64,000 nt of DNA from Nereocystis luetkeana. Lineage: Eukaryota; Sar; Phaeophyceae; Laminariales; Laminariaceae. The stretch is taken from positions 5,653,676 to 5,717,675 of the forward strand of contig JARUPZ010000025.1 in assembly GCA_031213475.1 (NCBI GenBank), in the 5' to 3' direction. Below, one piece after another: positions 11,550 to 24,826 of the stretch. Position numbers and translations under genes: made by a program. The notes beneath the pieces are model-generated. The model was not told the origin of the DNA, made no database searches, and saw nothing but the letters and a program-made list of their open reading frames with translations. The first letter of the stretch is position 1, and every line of letters begins with the position of its first letter.

Positions 11550-14500
11550 ATAGGAAGCGTGTTCTGTTTTTTTTTCGGCGGGTATCTTTGAAATTCGAAC
11601 TTTTTTTTCAAACTCCGCTTGGTCATTCAATGGCATAGGTAGGTCTTAACATTCCAATATTTGAAAAAAAATAAAAACAGAAAAAAAATCGAAAAATGGT
11701 GGGGGAAAACATTCCGATAAGAATGACCTTGAGTTAATTAATGCCAAAACGGACGCGATATTTAGCAAAAAAGTGGTTTTGAGGTAGCACTTCGTGAGGT
11801 AAAACCTCTTGATTGATGACTGGATGCACTTCTCGACACAATATCGTGGGATGTGTGTACCCGGTATAGGTATGCTCCGAAAGCACTTTTCGTGACATAT
11901 TATGTCATGCGCACGTACAACAAACAGTAGGTTTATAGCAGCTTTTGGGATTGTTTATCGAGTTTCATATTTTGATGTTGAAATATTGAACGCAGGAAAT
12001 CTGGGCTTTCTTTGTGGGGAGATCTGTAATCGCCGGCAAGCTGGAACAGCAGAGAGAATGGGCTAGAGATTAGTAGTTTTGGAAGAATGGTCGAGAAAGC
12101 AAGGAATAATACAATTTATTTAGAGTACGTCGTAGTACAGTATGGGCCCGCCAACAAGGAACACACAATCTGGGCAAGCCTGAGATTCTTATTGGGGCGT
12201 CATTGTGAAACAACCTTAAGCGTCAGGCTCCTATATAGGATTTATTTAGTGAAGGAGTCAACTCTAAACCGGTATTCTTGACCCGATTGTCGGTTAACTT
12301 CAACTAACTCGTGGGTGAGGACGAGCAGGTATTTATCGTTCGGTAGGAGCTCGGCATCGAGTTGCAGGAAGAAGCCACCCACTTTCCTTGGGGGTTAAAG
12401 TACGGTAGGTGTTACAGTAGAAATTGTGGCAGTCCATATCGGGTTCGTGGTTTCGTTAAGAAAGAGTGGATAATATCCAGCCCATATATTTTCATAAGAA
12501 TTAAAAATTCACGTAATAATATTCAAAACAAACATATACGTTCAAATCTTATGATAATATATTTTTGGGGTCCAGGAACTGCGTTGTTAGGCCGAATACA
12601 CGCGTTATTCTCGGTGAGGAGGAGAAATCACCGGTCGAATCCTTTGGAACGCACTCCGGACTTGATTTCTGCAATAATAGTCTTCCGTTTCTCCGGAGTC
12701 CTAGTTTGATTTTTGGAGCAGCCAATCAATATGCTCTCGAGGGTCGAAAAAAAGGAGCGAAGTTCTTTATTCTGTAGATAGATAATGAAGTTCCTTGGAA
12801 GATTCTTCATGGAAAGCGGGGAAACAAAGCAGGCCCCTGCTTGGCTATCCTGATCCCACCCGCCATACTGTATTACCCTGATTGTGATCGCTACTGCTGG
12901 CACCCTGCTCCTCCTGCCAGCAAAGTGCAAATTATATTTCGCGCAGCCGCAGGGTGCCGCGATAGCGAAGGTCGAACCGTAAACGGTCTGAAAATGTCGG
13001 ACCCCAAATTAAAAGTCGTCACAACCCATAATCTGAACCCAGCATCAAGATCATAGTGGACAGACCGCGGAGTAGGAATGTACATCAACTCTTAATCGCG
13101 TGTTGATTACTATATATATATTCAATTTATTGATTTTTATCATTGATGTGATTTCGGATTGTTGGTTAATGATTAAAAAGCAATCGATCAAGGATTAGTT
13201 GATTGACCATTAAAATCATGATATAGTTGATGAATTTACGATAGTAAAGACTCGTTTTGATATTGTATTTGTGAACAAACGTGCTGCGGCGCAACCAAAA
13301 GGAATCTATCACTTGGACCGAAGAAGGGACCAAGACAAGCACCCGAGAAGGAAAGGGCAAGATAGTCGACGCTGAGGTTGGCGAAACGTCTGTCGGCGGT
13401 CTGTTGCGGGAGAGGGTGCGAGAAGAGCCGTCTTATGAACACAAGAGAAGACTCGCAAGGTGCAGCTCCCGCTTCGGTAGCAACGAACTCCCGACTGCCC
13501 TCTCCGTCCAAAAGAGACGAAATCATGAACGAAAGGGCGCTCCACAAGTCGGAAGGGGTTGCAGAGGGTGCGGTCGAAGCCGCAGCCAGGCACCTTGGTT
13601 GGTAGCAAAAGGCCTCGCGAATCTATTCACTTAATGACCTGCTTGTCAGCGCGTACCTTGCGTTTCAAGCGTCACCGCAGCATCCAACTGCGTCTTTCCG
13701 GAGGCGGTTTAGTTGTGAGAAGCGCAATCGTCTGGGCGGGCAGAGGGTGGGGGATACAATTTGCCTTCAGTAAGGCATGAAGCACAAACTCTGGTAGAAG
13801 GTTCTGTGACTTGCTGTATTATGGATGGACTTCTACCCGTTACTCAGTAAATTGCAGGGTCCCGTGTGACGACCACTGGTAGTAGCGCAGCGAGGGATGG
13901 AGGGAATTTACCATGCATACGTTAGATAGCATGCCGACTTTCGGAGTATCGTAAGCACGTGAATAGTGCCGACATATCAACGGGGGGTACGGGTTATTAG
14001 GGACTCTATTGGGGCTTTGTTTCTTCCCACTCTTTGCGCGCAGTGAAACAGTGAAGCAGTTGTATGTTTACAGCTGAATGCCCTTGAAAGGTCGTGGGCA
14101 TAGGAAAGGAATCCTTGCATGAGCACGGCAAGGTCCCATTTGGGAAGCTGCCGCCTGGATCTGTGAAAAATCGTATAAAATGATCAACACAACCAACCAA
14201 TGATCATTATTGAAGTCACATCATCGCCGAGTTGATTTCGTTGATCGTAATCAAGTAGTCGTGTGATTGAATCAACCAGATTTTTGCCAACTTTATCAAC
14301 AATCAAATCCACTCCGAAGAGTAGTTTATGTATATCCCTAACGCGGACCTGTATCACCCTCCACGCCTCCACATTAACTTTTAAGAAGGTTTCAGTCACA
14401 GTACGTATACGCACACGCAAATACAGAGTATGGGGATACTCCTCGAAAATATTCCCCATCTATCTACACAGTGTTGCACCCAGCAAACTTAAACGTTAAG

Positions 14501-16022
14501 GTTGTTTGTCCGAAGTGAGGACAAAGAAAAAGATCTTCGAGGACGAACAGTGTGACTACAGGTTGATTTTGACTTGAAAACAATATTAGCTGGACCTGCA
14601 CTTCGAAAACGTCGCCGGCATTTGCGAAATATCAGAATAACCCTCGTTCGGTCCAAACGCATCGCAGCCGCGTTAATGACAAGTTTCGGTCCATGTGGGA
14701 TTTCCCTTGTGATGGGGTTTGGGGACAGGGTTAGGGTTAGGGGTTGGGTTGGCAATTAGCGTGGGGCCTGATATTGATAGGATGCACAAGTATTATACCT
14801 TAGCAGCCTCCAAACCCAAACGTATGTACTCATAGATTGGAAGAGGACATCTCAACAACGACAGGCACTCGAGAAGCGCACAATTATTCAGGAAAGCCCT
14901 CGGGACAGAAAGGGGAGCATCCTGAGGTGTCTAACGGTGATATTCACAGTCCCGTCGAGTAAGTCTAGGGTTTTCGGCAGAAAAAACAAGTATGTGCTTT
15001 GGGCCAACAAAAGTGTCCCATATTAATTGGTCTTAGTACTTGCTCATTGGCGAAAGCCTACATCAGGCACACCTTACTTGATTGAGCCAAAACCAGGTGC
15101 ACACTGAAACCAAGTAAACCGCAAACGACCGCGAGTGGTCGTTTCGGCCATAGGAAATCACACCCACTTTTAATTTCGTCTGAACATTGAGCGTGCGCCT
15201 TCCAAAACCTGATGTTTTCGGGGAGGGGGAGGCTATAGGTATCAGATCAGGGGCTCCACTTGGACCTGCAGACGATCACCAGTCTTCGTTTGTTTCGTCA
15301 AGTTCGGAGCGCCAAAACATTACCTGGTATGTATTAACGCCCCCGCTCTTTTGGGGGCTTCGCAACGTCTCGGTCATTCTCGTGTAACCGCCTGGATGGG
15401 ATGAAGACATTGTGCCGCGTACCAAACCTGAGACCACCAGGGCGCGGTGTGAGGCAGACGAACTGCCGTGTGTGCCCATGTCGCTGAAATATGACTGCTA
15501 TAATAGAGTACACATCAATGACTATGAACGAAATAAATCATACGCCGTGCACAGGCCCTGCCCTTCAAGGTAAGGTTTATATAATGCCTGAACTACTGCT
15601 TCTGAAACAGGCGTATATTCACTACTGTGTTCGTGGCTGTCTCGCCTATCTTTCTGCAGGCACTGTCAGGCACGCTTGTGCGGATTGTTAAAAACTAGTG
15701 TTAAATAGTCTGAAACTCCCAAAAGCAGGAGAAATAGGATACATTTGTATATGGTCCCCGTAGCCCGTAGCAGGCACCCAGCATTCATTTGTTTTCACAG
15801 CCCCCCTATAAGCGATACATATATATATTCATAGCTGGATGCTGCAAGTCTTGTCGTATACATACGTTCGCAGGTTAACTACGTAACGGAACAACTTGTC
15901 ATTTACGTTCTGACAACCCAGCGAAGTACCCTCGCAATATGCTGCTACTAAGAAAATCTGTTTGTTTGTGTAGAAACTCGTATATAAATCTGTAGTGATC
16001 GTTTGTTTTGTCGAGGTGAAAC
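11550..16022. other. Intergenic, no gene recognised
   Basis: No recognisable gene. The stretch 13281-13634 has two overlapping + strand frames with G/C-rich, charged codons (for example ending VAEGAVEAAARHLGW before GTAGC) and could hold a decayed exon. A telomere-like run (GGGTTAGGGTTAGGGGTTGGG) is at about 14726-14747. The remainder is A/T-rich with many T-tracts. Confidence 0.35.
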
Positions 16023-17850
16023 AAAGGCAACTAACGAGCCTTACCTTCGGGCCGACAGATAACCGCGCTGGCCTCGCATTCCGCCAAATGTTGCGTACTG
16101 TGTCCTGCCATGATTGTGGGTGAGAAACGAAACCCGAACGCCGGGACTTTGGTACCCGGAACGATCGAGACGTCGTGCGCAAGTACCTCGGCCTCCGCCG
16201 ACCCAGCACAGTCGTACTTACAGGAAACAGGCAGTGCGTCCCCGGTGAATGGAGGGCGCAGCACCGATGTCGTGCATGCCATGAGGTCTACGGTAAACGC
16301 CCCTATCTTCTACCTGACCGCTTAAAACGATGCCGGCGCTATGCGGATTATGGCGTCTCGTGACGGCCCCGAGATGGCATCTGCGACTTCGTTGTCCGCA
16401 GTTGGGATCCACTTCAACCATAACGTGAAGCCTTACGCCACTTGGAACTCGAACAACTGCACAGGCAAAGCGTGCGTCTCGCGGTGCTTAGAACGCTCAC
16501 GGTTGAAATAACCCATTACGGACTGGTATTCCACGTATATGGGCACTTGTGCTCGCCGGAACACGTCCAGGTGTCGTGGGCGGAATTGTCGAAGGATATG
16601 GTGAAATCCATACATCATCTGCAGGTTGATATCGTTTGACAAGTAGTCCGGCAGGAACACCTGCCCTCCGGGGAAAGTGACCGTGGTCGTGTTCCCCGCG
16701 CCCCCTCATGCGACCGAAGACGCCTCCGACTATCCTTCCGTCAAGGCTGCCACGAAGTGTCACGCCCGCTGCCAGCTCCCTTTGCGAGGTGGTCCACAGT
16801 TTTTCCACGGCTTGAAGTCGTCTAGATGGTTGACCATGGGGTCTTGCGCAAGGTCGACATTGCACCAAGCTAGCTGTTCTAGCTCAGTGAGCACCGCAAA
16901 CATAGCTTGCGTTCACAGCGATGCCGGCCGAATACCCACCGTCATGCGCAGGCACATGCCCGCGATATTCTGTAACGTCCGGACGGAAAGACATCCCGCG
17001 TCTAGGGCTGCTTGCTGCAGCTGGTGCAGCGTATCTAGCTCATCCTGCGGAACCCAGAAGGTGAACGTGTCAGAGTCGCAATGCATATCGAGATATAGCT
17101 AGAGCCTAGCCGGCCGGAAGTCGCACTTGTTGGCCGACAGGAACTGACCGCACATAATCTACACCAAAATTGCTACGTGGGTCACCTCACCCACGGCCAG
17201 TCATTTCTCAGGCCCAGTCGGACTGTGGGGGGTGAGGAGGTCACTCAACAACGAGTCGTCGAGATATGCTAACGCCGTGAACTGCGTTAACCTCGCAGTG
17301 AATCCGGATAGCACCAGCAGTAATCACTGGCGATGACCGAGGAGAAGAATAGAAGCCGAAAGAAGGGGCGCAACAAGTTGTGGTGAAAGGCCGATGAGTT
17401 ATCCAGCAAAGGAGCAACCCTGCGAAGGTGCGTCAGACACCCGCGACACGGTACCCATCGAAAGATGTACCTTCGTGTATCGCTCGTTCAACGGCCTCGC
17501 GTCGAACGTTGGGCGCGGTTTCGTCTCTTCGACGGACAACCAACCCCCACCCGTCTGCGCCGCCCTCGACCACAACATAGTCTCTAATATCAACGGCAAA
17601 GGGGAGCGTTCCGTGGACCCCTCGGTGGCTTGAACAACCCCGAGGCTATCTGCTAGGCATCGGGCCCGGGTCTTTTCCAATCGGCCTGGTCCTGGGTTCT
17701 CCGCAACAGCCATCGTTCCAAACGTCACCCGACGGGTCAGCCGCTCATTGGACGTCCGCTGTACTGCCCCCGTTACCAGAAGGCACCGGTTGCGGATGGT
17801 CGGTTCATCGCTCTCGCATCATTACTTTAGTAGGGTCCTTGCATAAGACA
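16023..17850 (-). pseudogene. Decayed DIRS-like retrotransposon, RT and RNase H
   Basis: Reading the - strand from 17850 downward gives fragments in family order, broken by stops and frameshifts. They are an N-terminal RT segment (KPRPTFDARPLNERYTK then TVSRVSDAPSQGC, about 17530-17400), the polymerase core (TALAYLDDSLLSD, near 17270) and connecting sequence (LSANKCDFRPARL, then RTLQNIAGMCLRM and IRPASL, about 17130-16900). Next come an RNase H-like part (FPGGQVFLPDYLS then INLQMMYGFHHILRQF, about 16680-16580), WIPTADNEVADAIS (about 16405) and a tail with DLMACTTSVLRPP and YDCAGS (about 16280-16200). The YLDD core and VADAIS ending fit tyrosine-recombinase (DIRS-type) retroelements as I know them. 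No recombinase or terminal repeats are visible. At least six stops make it non-functional. Confidence 0.65.
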
Positions 17851-17899
17851 TGAGGTGGTCAGTGCATTGTCAGCGCCTGAAGCCAATGGCCAGTAGGGG

Positions 17900-20620
17900 G
17901 AGTTTGGGGTGGGATGTGGGGAGCTTAGCGAAGTGCTCCTGGCCAAGCGTCTACGTCACGCACCCGTACAGCAGGGTCTCCATCACCCCGGCCTTCAGCA
18001 TGTGCTCTTAGAGAACGAAAGGGGTATCCTCCATATCATACAGCTCCTATTCGAACCTATTGCAGGATGGCAATACGAGTCGGATCCATCGTGTGCTCTG
18101 TGACAAAATTTCAGCGTTCGTGACACCAAGATCGCCCAGGGGCAAAAACTCTCATAACTTATCTAAACATCTGTCCCCCTGTTTCGATGTTGGACGGGAT
18201 GGTCTGGCGTGCCTGATTCGGTGCCCGCAGCAGCATGATCTCAGTCATCGTTTCGGATACGGTGGGATCTGATACTTCGATAATTGTCACAATGACGGTC
18301 ATCATATTCGCAAGACTTTCCGCCGACTAAGGAAAGACAAAATGATTTCATCGTCCTAGCACAGAATTAACCAGACTGCCCTCCGTACGCAGGTAAGTCC
18401 GGTGACCTTCCCCCCGTCTTCGCCGACGTTCGCCTTGAGGAGGACCAAGTCCCTCACAATTTCTAGGTCTTCGCTGATGCCTACCAGCACGGCATGTATA
18501 ACAGCAGCGAAGACGACATTCAGACAGAAGCGGTGGCAACAAACATTCTTGCCTCAGACCCTGAGTGACCTCGAAACATTCCGATTGCGTGCCGTCATCC
18601 GTACGCACACGGGCGAATTGCATGCCTTTGTGTAACTGGCAGGTAACGGCGAGCACCTTCTGTGGCAATCCGAAGTGTGGCAGCAGCATCCACAGCAGGT
18701 CGCGGACGACGGAGTGATACGCTTTGTGCAGGTCGATGAAGGACATGTACTAGGGGATCGCCCTAGATGCGTTCGAGTTCTTGCGGTCGGGAGGGGGGGG
18801 ACGAACAAAATTTCGACCGTTGGTCGTCCTGGTCAAAAGCCGCCTTGTCCCTCCGGGAGTATCCGTTTTCGTCTTGCAGTAGCTATTGAGGCGGGACGAG
18901 GTAATTTTCATCAAACATTGGCCGGAACAGGCAGCAAGCCCATTGTCTCGGTGGCTGTGGCAATCAGAGCTCTCCTTCGTTTTTGAATGGCCTTAATGGT
19001 CGCGTCTTTCCATCTGCTGGTAGACGTCACCCGTTCTCCACACGTTAACAAGTAAGTTGTGACAGTACCGGATGAATTCGGGATGGTCGAGTTTGATTAA
19101 CTTGGCAGGAAAAGAGTCTGGACCAACCGCTTCCCAGTTTGGCACACCCGGAATTACCGCCGTCATGCCATCCATGGCTGGTTCTTCTCCAAGAGATGGT
19201 GCCAACGGCCGTTGTGTGAATATGGCGCTGATAGTTGGGACAAACAAAGACGATTCCGTGGTCAGGAGAGAGATGAAACACCCAGCCCAACGTTGACGAA
19301 AGCGGACCTTGCACCTCAGTAGCGTGCCATCGTCGTCCTTGATAAAGTGCTAGCTTTTTGTGTTCCAACCGCCTACCGCAACCGTGACCCCCACCTCTTT
19401 GTAGAATCCCCGCTGCTTGTTTTCGGCGAGGAGTGTCTCTGTTTATGCAAGATCCTCTTCCAAGTGGATAGACAAGGCTGCATCAATTGCCCTTCGCAGA
19501 TTCGAGCACGCCGTCCTCAGTGTCTTCCACGCCGTTTAATTCTTGTTGACGCACAGGACTCGTCGCTCATCCTAGCTCGCATCCCATGCTACGTTTATGG
19601 CGGCGGATTGTTCTGTGGTTTCGCTCCACTGGGGTTTGTGTGAGTGGGCTGGGGGGGGGGGGGGGGGCACCCCTCTCGTTGCTGCATCAATATTACAATC
19701 TCTAAAGGATGCATCGATCTCATATATACTGTTCGTTTGCGAGGGTTGGAAGGGAAACTTGGAAGAGATCCACGCCACAAGCTTCTGTCTGTGATCTCCA
19801 TCGAATCAAAACTTCTGGCCGAATTTAGTTTTTCGTTCGAACATGTCGGTTTGGTGCGAGACGATCGCTGAGACGGACCATCCCACATACTATATTATGG
19901 TCTGGATCCGCCTTGGCTGGGGGCGGAGGCTTGCGGTGGACCTCAGCATCATGCACACGAGATCGGTGTGCTTGGCGGGTTAAGATGTAGTCGATCCGCT
20001 TTTGATCGTTACGGCTGCCGATGGGGTCGTTGAACGAATGACGTATTTCAGCCTTGCGATCGCCAAAAAACGTGTTCGTGACAACGAGCTAATTACCTGA
20101 AGGGAATGCCAGCGTTTGCCGTTGCAGTGCCCTTCCATACTATTTCCTGTCCGTGCGTTTGCGTCTAAAAGCACGAGTAGGCATCCCTTCGTTGGAGTCT
20201 GCTCAACCATGTGCCCCATGTTCTTTCGAAACTCATTTTTCATGTAGGTGCTGAGGTTGGCTTCCGTTGGGGCATAGTCATCATTCTTTCCCTAGCCTGT
20301 TCGAAGCGCATAGACATAATAACGCGTTCGTCACACATGTAGTGGGTATAAAGAGACTTACGGCTTATCGTTTCCTTCACTGCCAAACCAAATCCGTTTA
20401 GTCCTTGGGTGGCATTCGTTCCTTGTTGCCCATAGCACAAAACCCTGTATCCTTCTCCAGAAAACTCGGTTTTCCCAGGTCTCTTCGATTCTTGTAGGGC
20501 CACCAAGTCGCAGACCAGCTGTGGGGCATTGCCGGCACACGTTCCGCATGCCCGTACCCTCTCCTTTCTTTCACAGCCAGGATACGCGCATTGTAGGTCG
20601 CTACCAACACAAGCGCCAGT
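17900..20620 (-). pseudogene. Decayed LINE retrotransposon A (endonuclease and RT)
   Basis: On the - strand, family motifs occur in order. The endonuclease begins near 20610 (VATYNARILAVKERRGYGHA) and continues in another frame (LVALQESKRPGKTEFSGEGYR, about 20505) to LLVLLDANARTGNS (about 20180). A linker follows, then the RT start (AVGPDSFPAKLIKL, about 19130), motif A ([17 protein letters not shown], about 18745) and the segment ending VTQGLRQ (about 18550). Next are VSETMTEIMLLRAPNQA (about 18260) and the C-terminal LKAGVMETLLYGCVTW (about 17995). The same C-terminal motif occurs in LINE B at 61930. Frameshifts and stops separate the pieces, and the usual KAYDSV has become KAYHSV, so this is an old inactive copy. 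A C-tract interrupts the linker near 19655. Confidence 0.8.
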
Positions 20621-23600
20621 TTGTGTCTCGTTCGAGCCTCGCCTGCTGCAACCTTTGAAAACCGACGCCTGGTCCGACCGCTCCTTCTTTTGTTGTTATG
20701 TTTTTTTCTTTGTGTTTTTCGTTTTAATCACGACGTAGGCTATCTGTGTTGTAGTCCGGTATGTGCCTTCGACTCCAAAAGGACGGGTTCAGCCGTCTCA
20801 GCCCATCACGACTCCGACACTCTCGTCCTCGCTGTCGGGGTGTTTACTTTCCCACGCAATGCCACCTAACCTGTGCTCATTTCGTTCTCCTCTGCTGTTG
20901 GAACGAACTTCTCGGCGTTGAGGTTGAGACGTAAACTCAACGTCACCACCAGACCGCACCTGGTTCCTCTCTACCGGGGCAGGGGCTCGTATGACCGCCG
21001 GTCAATCGTAGTAAGTTGCGATAGGTTGCCACCCAACCCGAGGTCCGGGCAGGCCGAAACGATTGTCTGACCGTGACAAGACCGCTGGAATTTCCGTATA
21101 TATATATCATGCCCAAACGATCATTGTATATCCGGGCAGGGGGGGGGGTGGTGCAGAATGTTAGACTGCAGATTAAAACAAGACCTGAAGACTTGTTTTG
21201 TGTATGTATTATAGGACCGCAGTGACTGGGCGATGTGATACCTCAGCAGTATGGTACGAGCAGACACAGCACCCGCTGTAGATCAACATGCTGCAACTGA
21301 TTCTTGTACTGCTGCAGTAATTTAACTCGTATGCTTCGAAGTATACCTGTTAGATAAATACATATATTCCATGTAGAACATATATAATATTAATACACCA
21401 GGATAATCCGTAGACTCCTACTGTTTAAGTTCTACGACTAGTCTATGAACCAACAGCAGCATGAGTACGACTAGACTACGCTTGTATCGGGTATGAAACA
21501 AAGGCGTAGACCGTACCGTGTTCTAGCACGAGGAGGTGACAAATACGGTGTACTAGTATATCGGTGTGCGACGCAATAAACAACTCACACCCTCGAATGA
21601 ATTTCGAACCGATTGCCTCGATAACAAGGCGAGCGAAGATGCGATAAATAAATGCACTCTGTGGAACTATCTCGACAAAAAGGTTTATACTGTCATCAAT
21701 CGAGCTGGGCACTGGTTGACCCAGTCAATAGCGATAGTACTGTCGCCACAATCATTCGGTATATATACCGGGCTGCAGCAGTGTACTGGCGGGGGGGAGT
21801 CGCGGTTATCAACTCGAATAATATGAACAAACGTGAGTGCACCGTGTGGCGATGATGGGGCGATCTTAAAGCAAAAAAATGAAGAAATGTGCTCTCTTTT
21901 TCATTCATTCTCTCGTCTTTTGTTTTTCTTCCCTCTTTCCTTCTACGCGGGACTCTCATGACATATGTGGTGGGTTTTCGGTTTGAATCTGGCGTGTTTC
22001 CGGGGCGTACGTAATATACTAACTCTTGGTGATATATCCTGGCCTGGCCAACATGGGTATGTTTCTAAGGACATTTGATATACGCTGCCAAAAAACTACT
22101 CAACGGGCTAGTACACTCTTTGTCAGTGCCCAACCCTGAAAATCCAAGCATGCCTCGGCATCTGAACTCGCCCCGTTGTCCCACAAAACACTTTGGTACG
22201 TTTAGAACGTGTTGCTGTAGTTCACCCACGGTTCCTGGAACATACACCGGCTATATTGCCTTGAAAATATTGATGATTACGTGCAAGATAGGCGGTGTAT
22301 TACGGCATCGACAGAAGTCGTGTACACTAGCAATCTCGCGATATATCACGCCCTTCCTTGTAGGATTATCGTGGGGTAAATTTTGCTCTCAAACAAGGGG
22401 CATACCCATACATGAAAAAAAAAATCGTTTCCGGACGTACCTCACGAGGGTCGTTTTGAAGGCCCACCGATCAGTGTTTGGACTCTCCGCGGTCGTTGCC
22501 CGGAGTTATGATGAGAAACTCGTCCGAGGGCTTGTGTTATCTTGCACAATATTACGCTCCAACGGCTGCTGTTCCCAAATCTTCGTCGCATCCAACAATA
22601 TACAACGGAAACAGTAGTGGAGCGATACAAGATACAATATCGCCTAAATAAAGGTGGAAGGAAGAAAACTACGCGTGCTAACGTGAAATGTCGGTCTGCC
22701 GTGTCATCGAATCATTGCTATGCTGGGACCCCCATGCAGGTCTCTATCTGTAGATGAGGCGCCCCACCTTGACATCGTTCCACACCCAACCTGATGCATT
22801 CGCGAAGGTCTGATAATAATACTCAATGTTCCATAAATTAAATACAAGAAACGCCATATATCTCACTCCTTGTGTGATTCTCCGAAGGCTCGAAGAGGTA
22901 GCACCGTAGCAAACTATCTCAGCAATTTAACTCATTCGAATAGGTTCTAAGCGTGCCGGCCGCTGCACTCCTGCGTGTCCTTTCCTCCCCGTCACCGTCC
23001 GAATCGGATGTTCTAACTCGCCGGAGGAAGTGCGACGGAGAAGATATCAGATATTTCCGACCCTCAACATCCCCGTCTTGTGTCCAGTACCACCTAGTAC
23101 AATCGTTTTCACGACTACCTTGCGTTTCGTACGATGCAGGCAGCACTTCAGACAGCATCCGCTGTAGTCAGCAGCCACGAGTTGGTTGGTGGTGGGAACG
23201 GGGGTACTCTATGTTATAGTTGAGAAGATATACCCGCGGCCATGTTAGTTCAGTTTGCACATTGGTTTTAGCTCGTGTGCGCTTTCTTCGTCTCGTGTAT
23301 TTAGAGGCAGCTGAATTTTCGTTTTTTTTTCGTTTTTCGGATCTTCCTAGGGGTCCAGCACCTTTGTGTGGCCACGGACTCTTTCGTCAGAGAGTTAATG
23401 TGAGAACAACAACAACAAACAACAACTATGCACCGGGCGATCTGGGTGCAGTTAGTAAAGACAACAGGCCGTAGCAGGGTTAAACAGAAAGGGCGATGAT
23501 GCTTCGTATGTGTTTAACGTGAAACGACGGATATCCGAAACGACGTAGTCGAAACGTATTACGAGATCTAAGCGTGCGTCTGTGATTTGTCGCTTTTGGC

Positions 23601-24047
23601 ACAGGATCTAGCCACCACGCCTGTATTATTGTGTGTTGGGGTGTGGAACGGAGGCGTGATAATTATGGGGAGGAGCATGTGTGTGTTTCTTGTAGAGAAG
23701 GAGTGTGCGGTCACATTCTCCGGAGTCGGCCCTATCGAGTCTTTCAGGCTTGCCTAAAAAAACGCCTACACTACTGGTTCTGATTCAGGCTAAAAACGCC
23801 TACCCCACTGGTTCTACTTCAATTTTCAGGCGTGCCAGAGCTAGTGTTATTGTGCCTGTATCGCCTACTGGACCATGGTATTTATTGCCAAGCACTCGTC
23901 AAACATGCTTTCGGGAATGCAAGACCTAAGCAATATAGGAGTTGGTTAGAAACATTTAGAATCACAGGGGAAATATGATATGTATTTTGCGAGGATTCCG
24001 TATTATAGCCCGCAGCCACCCGTGTTGCACTCCTCACAAAGAAAATC
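20621..24047. other. Intergenic, no gene recognised
   Basis: No recognisable gene. There is a T-rich tract near 20688-20730. The stretch 23260-23425 resembles the 3' tail of LINE B (shared CCACGGACT then GTTAATGTGAGAACAACA), suggesting a short 3'-end LINE fragment followed by an ACA/AAC microsatellite. A 180-codon frame at 22075-22617 starts with TTG and has no support. Confidence 0.4.
23260..23425 (+). mobile_element. Probable LINE 3'-end fragment
   Basis: CCACGGACTC and, 20 bases later, GTTAATGTGAGAACAACA match the sequence after LINE B at about 63005-63050 (CCACGGACTG, then GTTAATGTGAGAACAACA). A T-rich tract precedes the motif in both places, and here an (AAC)n-like simple tail follows, as is common at LINE 3' ends. 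The coding part is absent, so it would be a severely 5'-truncated copy. Confidence 0.4.
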
Positions 24048-24697
24048 TGCTTTTTTTTTCAAAAGGACTTTATTAGTCCCGACAACATAGACTATGGAAG
24101 CACGTCTGCCGGGGGTTTTTTTCGAGGACTTTTCGTTTTTTCCGCTGTTTCTTCGAGTGTTTAATTCGAGACAAAATAAAGCAGCCCGGATATATGAGCT
24201 CCTTCAAGTGTACTCCTTCCTGTGAGTTCGCCAACGCCACAGCACTTTTCGGGTTCTCCTTCGTGGCGGTCCTCGTCGCTGAAGTTTGAAAATGGGGTTC
24301 CAGGCGCTTGAGTTTTCGGTTTCTCGTACTACCGTAGGCAAGTATTTTGCTTCTGGGGTAGAACGAGCAGGAGGAACCCACAAGTAGTTCTTCCTTCTCG
24401 TTCTACAGCAAAATAAAAATACTTGGCTACTCGTGCAGGACACGAACCAAACTTCAAGCGCCTGCAACCACATTTTCAAACTTCGGCGACGAAATCCGCG
24501 ACGAAGGAGGGCACGAATAGTGCCGTCGCTTTGACACACATTCACGCGGGAGGATACCAAGGAGCTAAAATCCGGTCTGCCATAATATAATTCCATGAAA
24601 AAGTTCGGAGCTAGATCAGGAACAACGAGATGTCCTCGGACACAAAGTGGCGGCAGACGTGATTCCATTGTTTGTGTTGTCGGTACTTTTTTTTGTG
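24048..24697. repeat. Long imperfect inverted repeat (foldback)
   Basis: The two halves pair around about 24380. Inner arms are AAGTATTTTGCTTC then GTAGAACGAG (24338-24366) against CTCGTTCTACAGCAAAATA then AATACTT (24397-24424). Middle arms are GAAGTTTGAAAATGGGGTTC and CAGGCGCTTG (24281-24310) against CAAGCGCCTG and ACATTTTCAAACTTC (24454-24483). Outer arms are CGACAACATAG and AGCACGTCTGCC (24079-24112) against GGCAGACGTGATTCCATTG and GTGTTGTCGG (24652-24682). Arms are about 310 bp each with scattered mismatches. A foldback transposon or an inverted duplication able to form hairpin RNA would explain it. Confidence 0.7.
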
Positions 24698-24826
24698 CAA
24701 CACAGGTGTAGCAGCCACAAAGCGCTTGTTCGTGCTCACATCTAGATTCTCTCTTTTGAGCAACGTAAAAATCTTCATGGCGTTTGCTGTATAATACTGC
24801 AAGCTGTGTTTTCAATCAAAAAAATA

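Noticed and set aside
22075-22617. 180-codon + strand frame
   Set aside because: No ATG start, no domain and no splice context.
24204-24815. 203-codon - strand frame
   Set aside because: It starts with TTG and crosses both arms of the long inverted repeat, so it is a by-product of that repeat.
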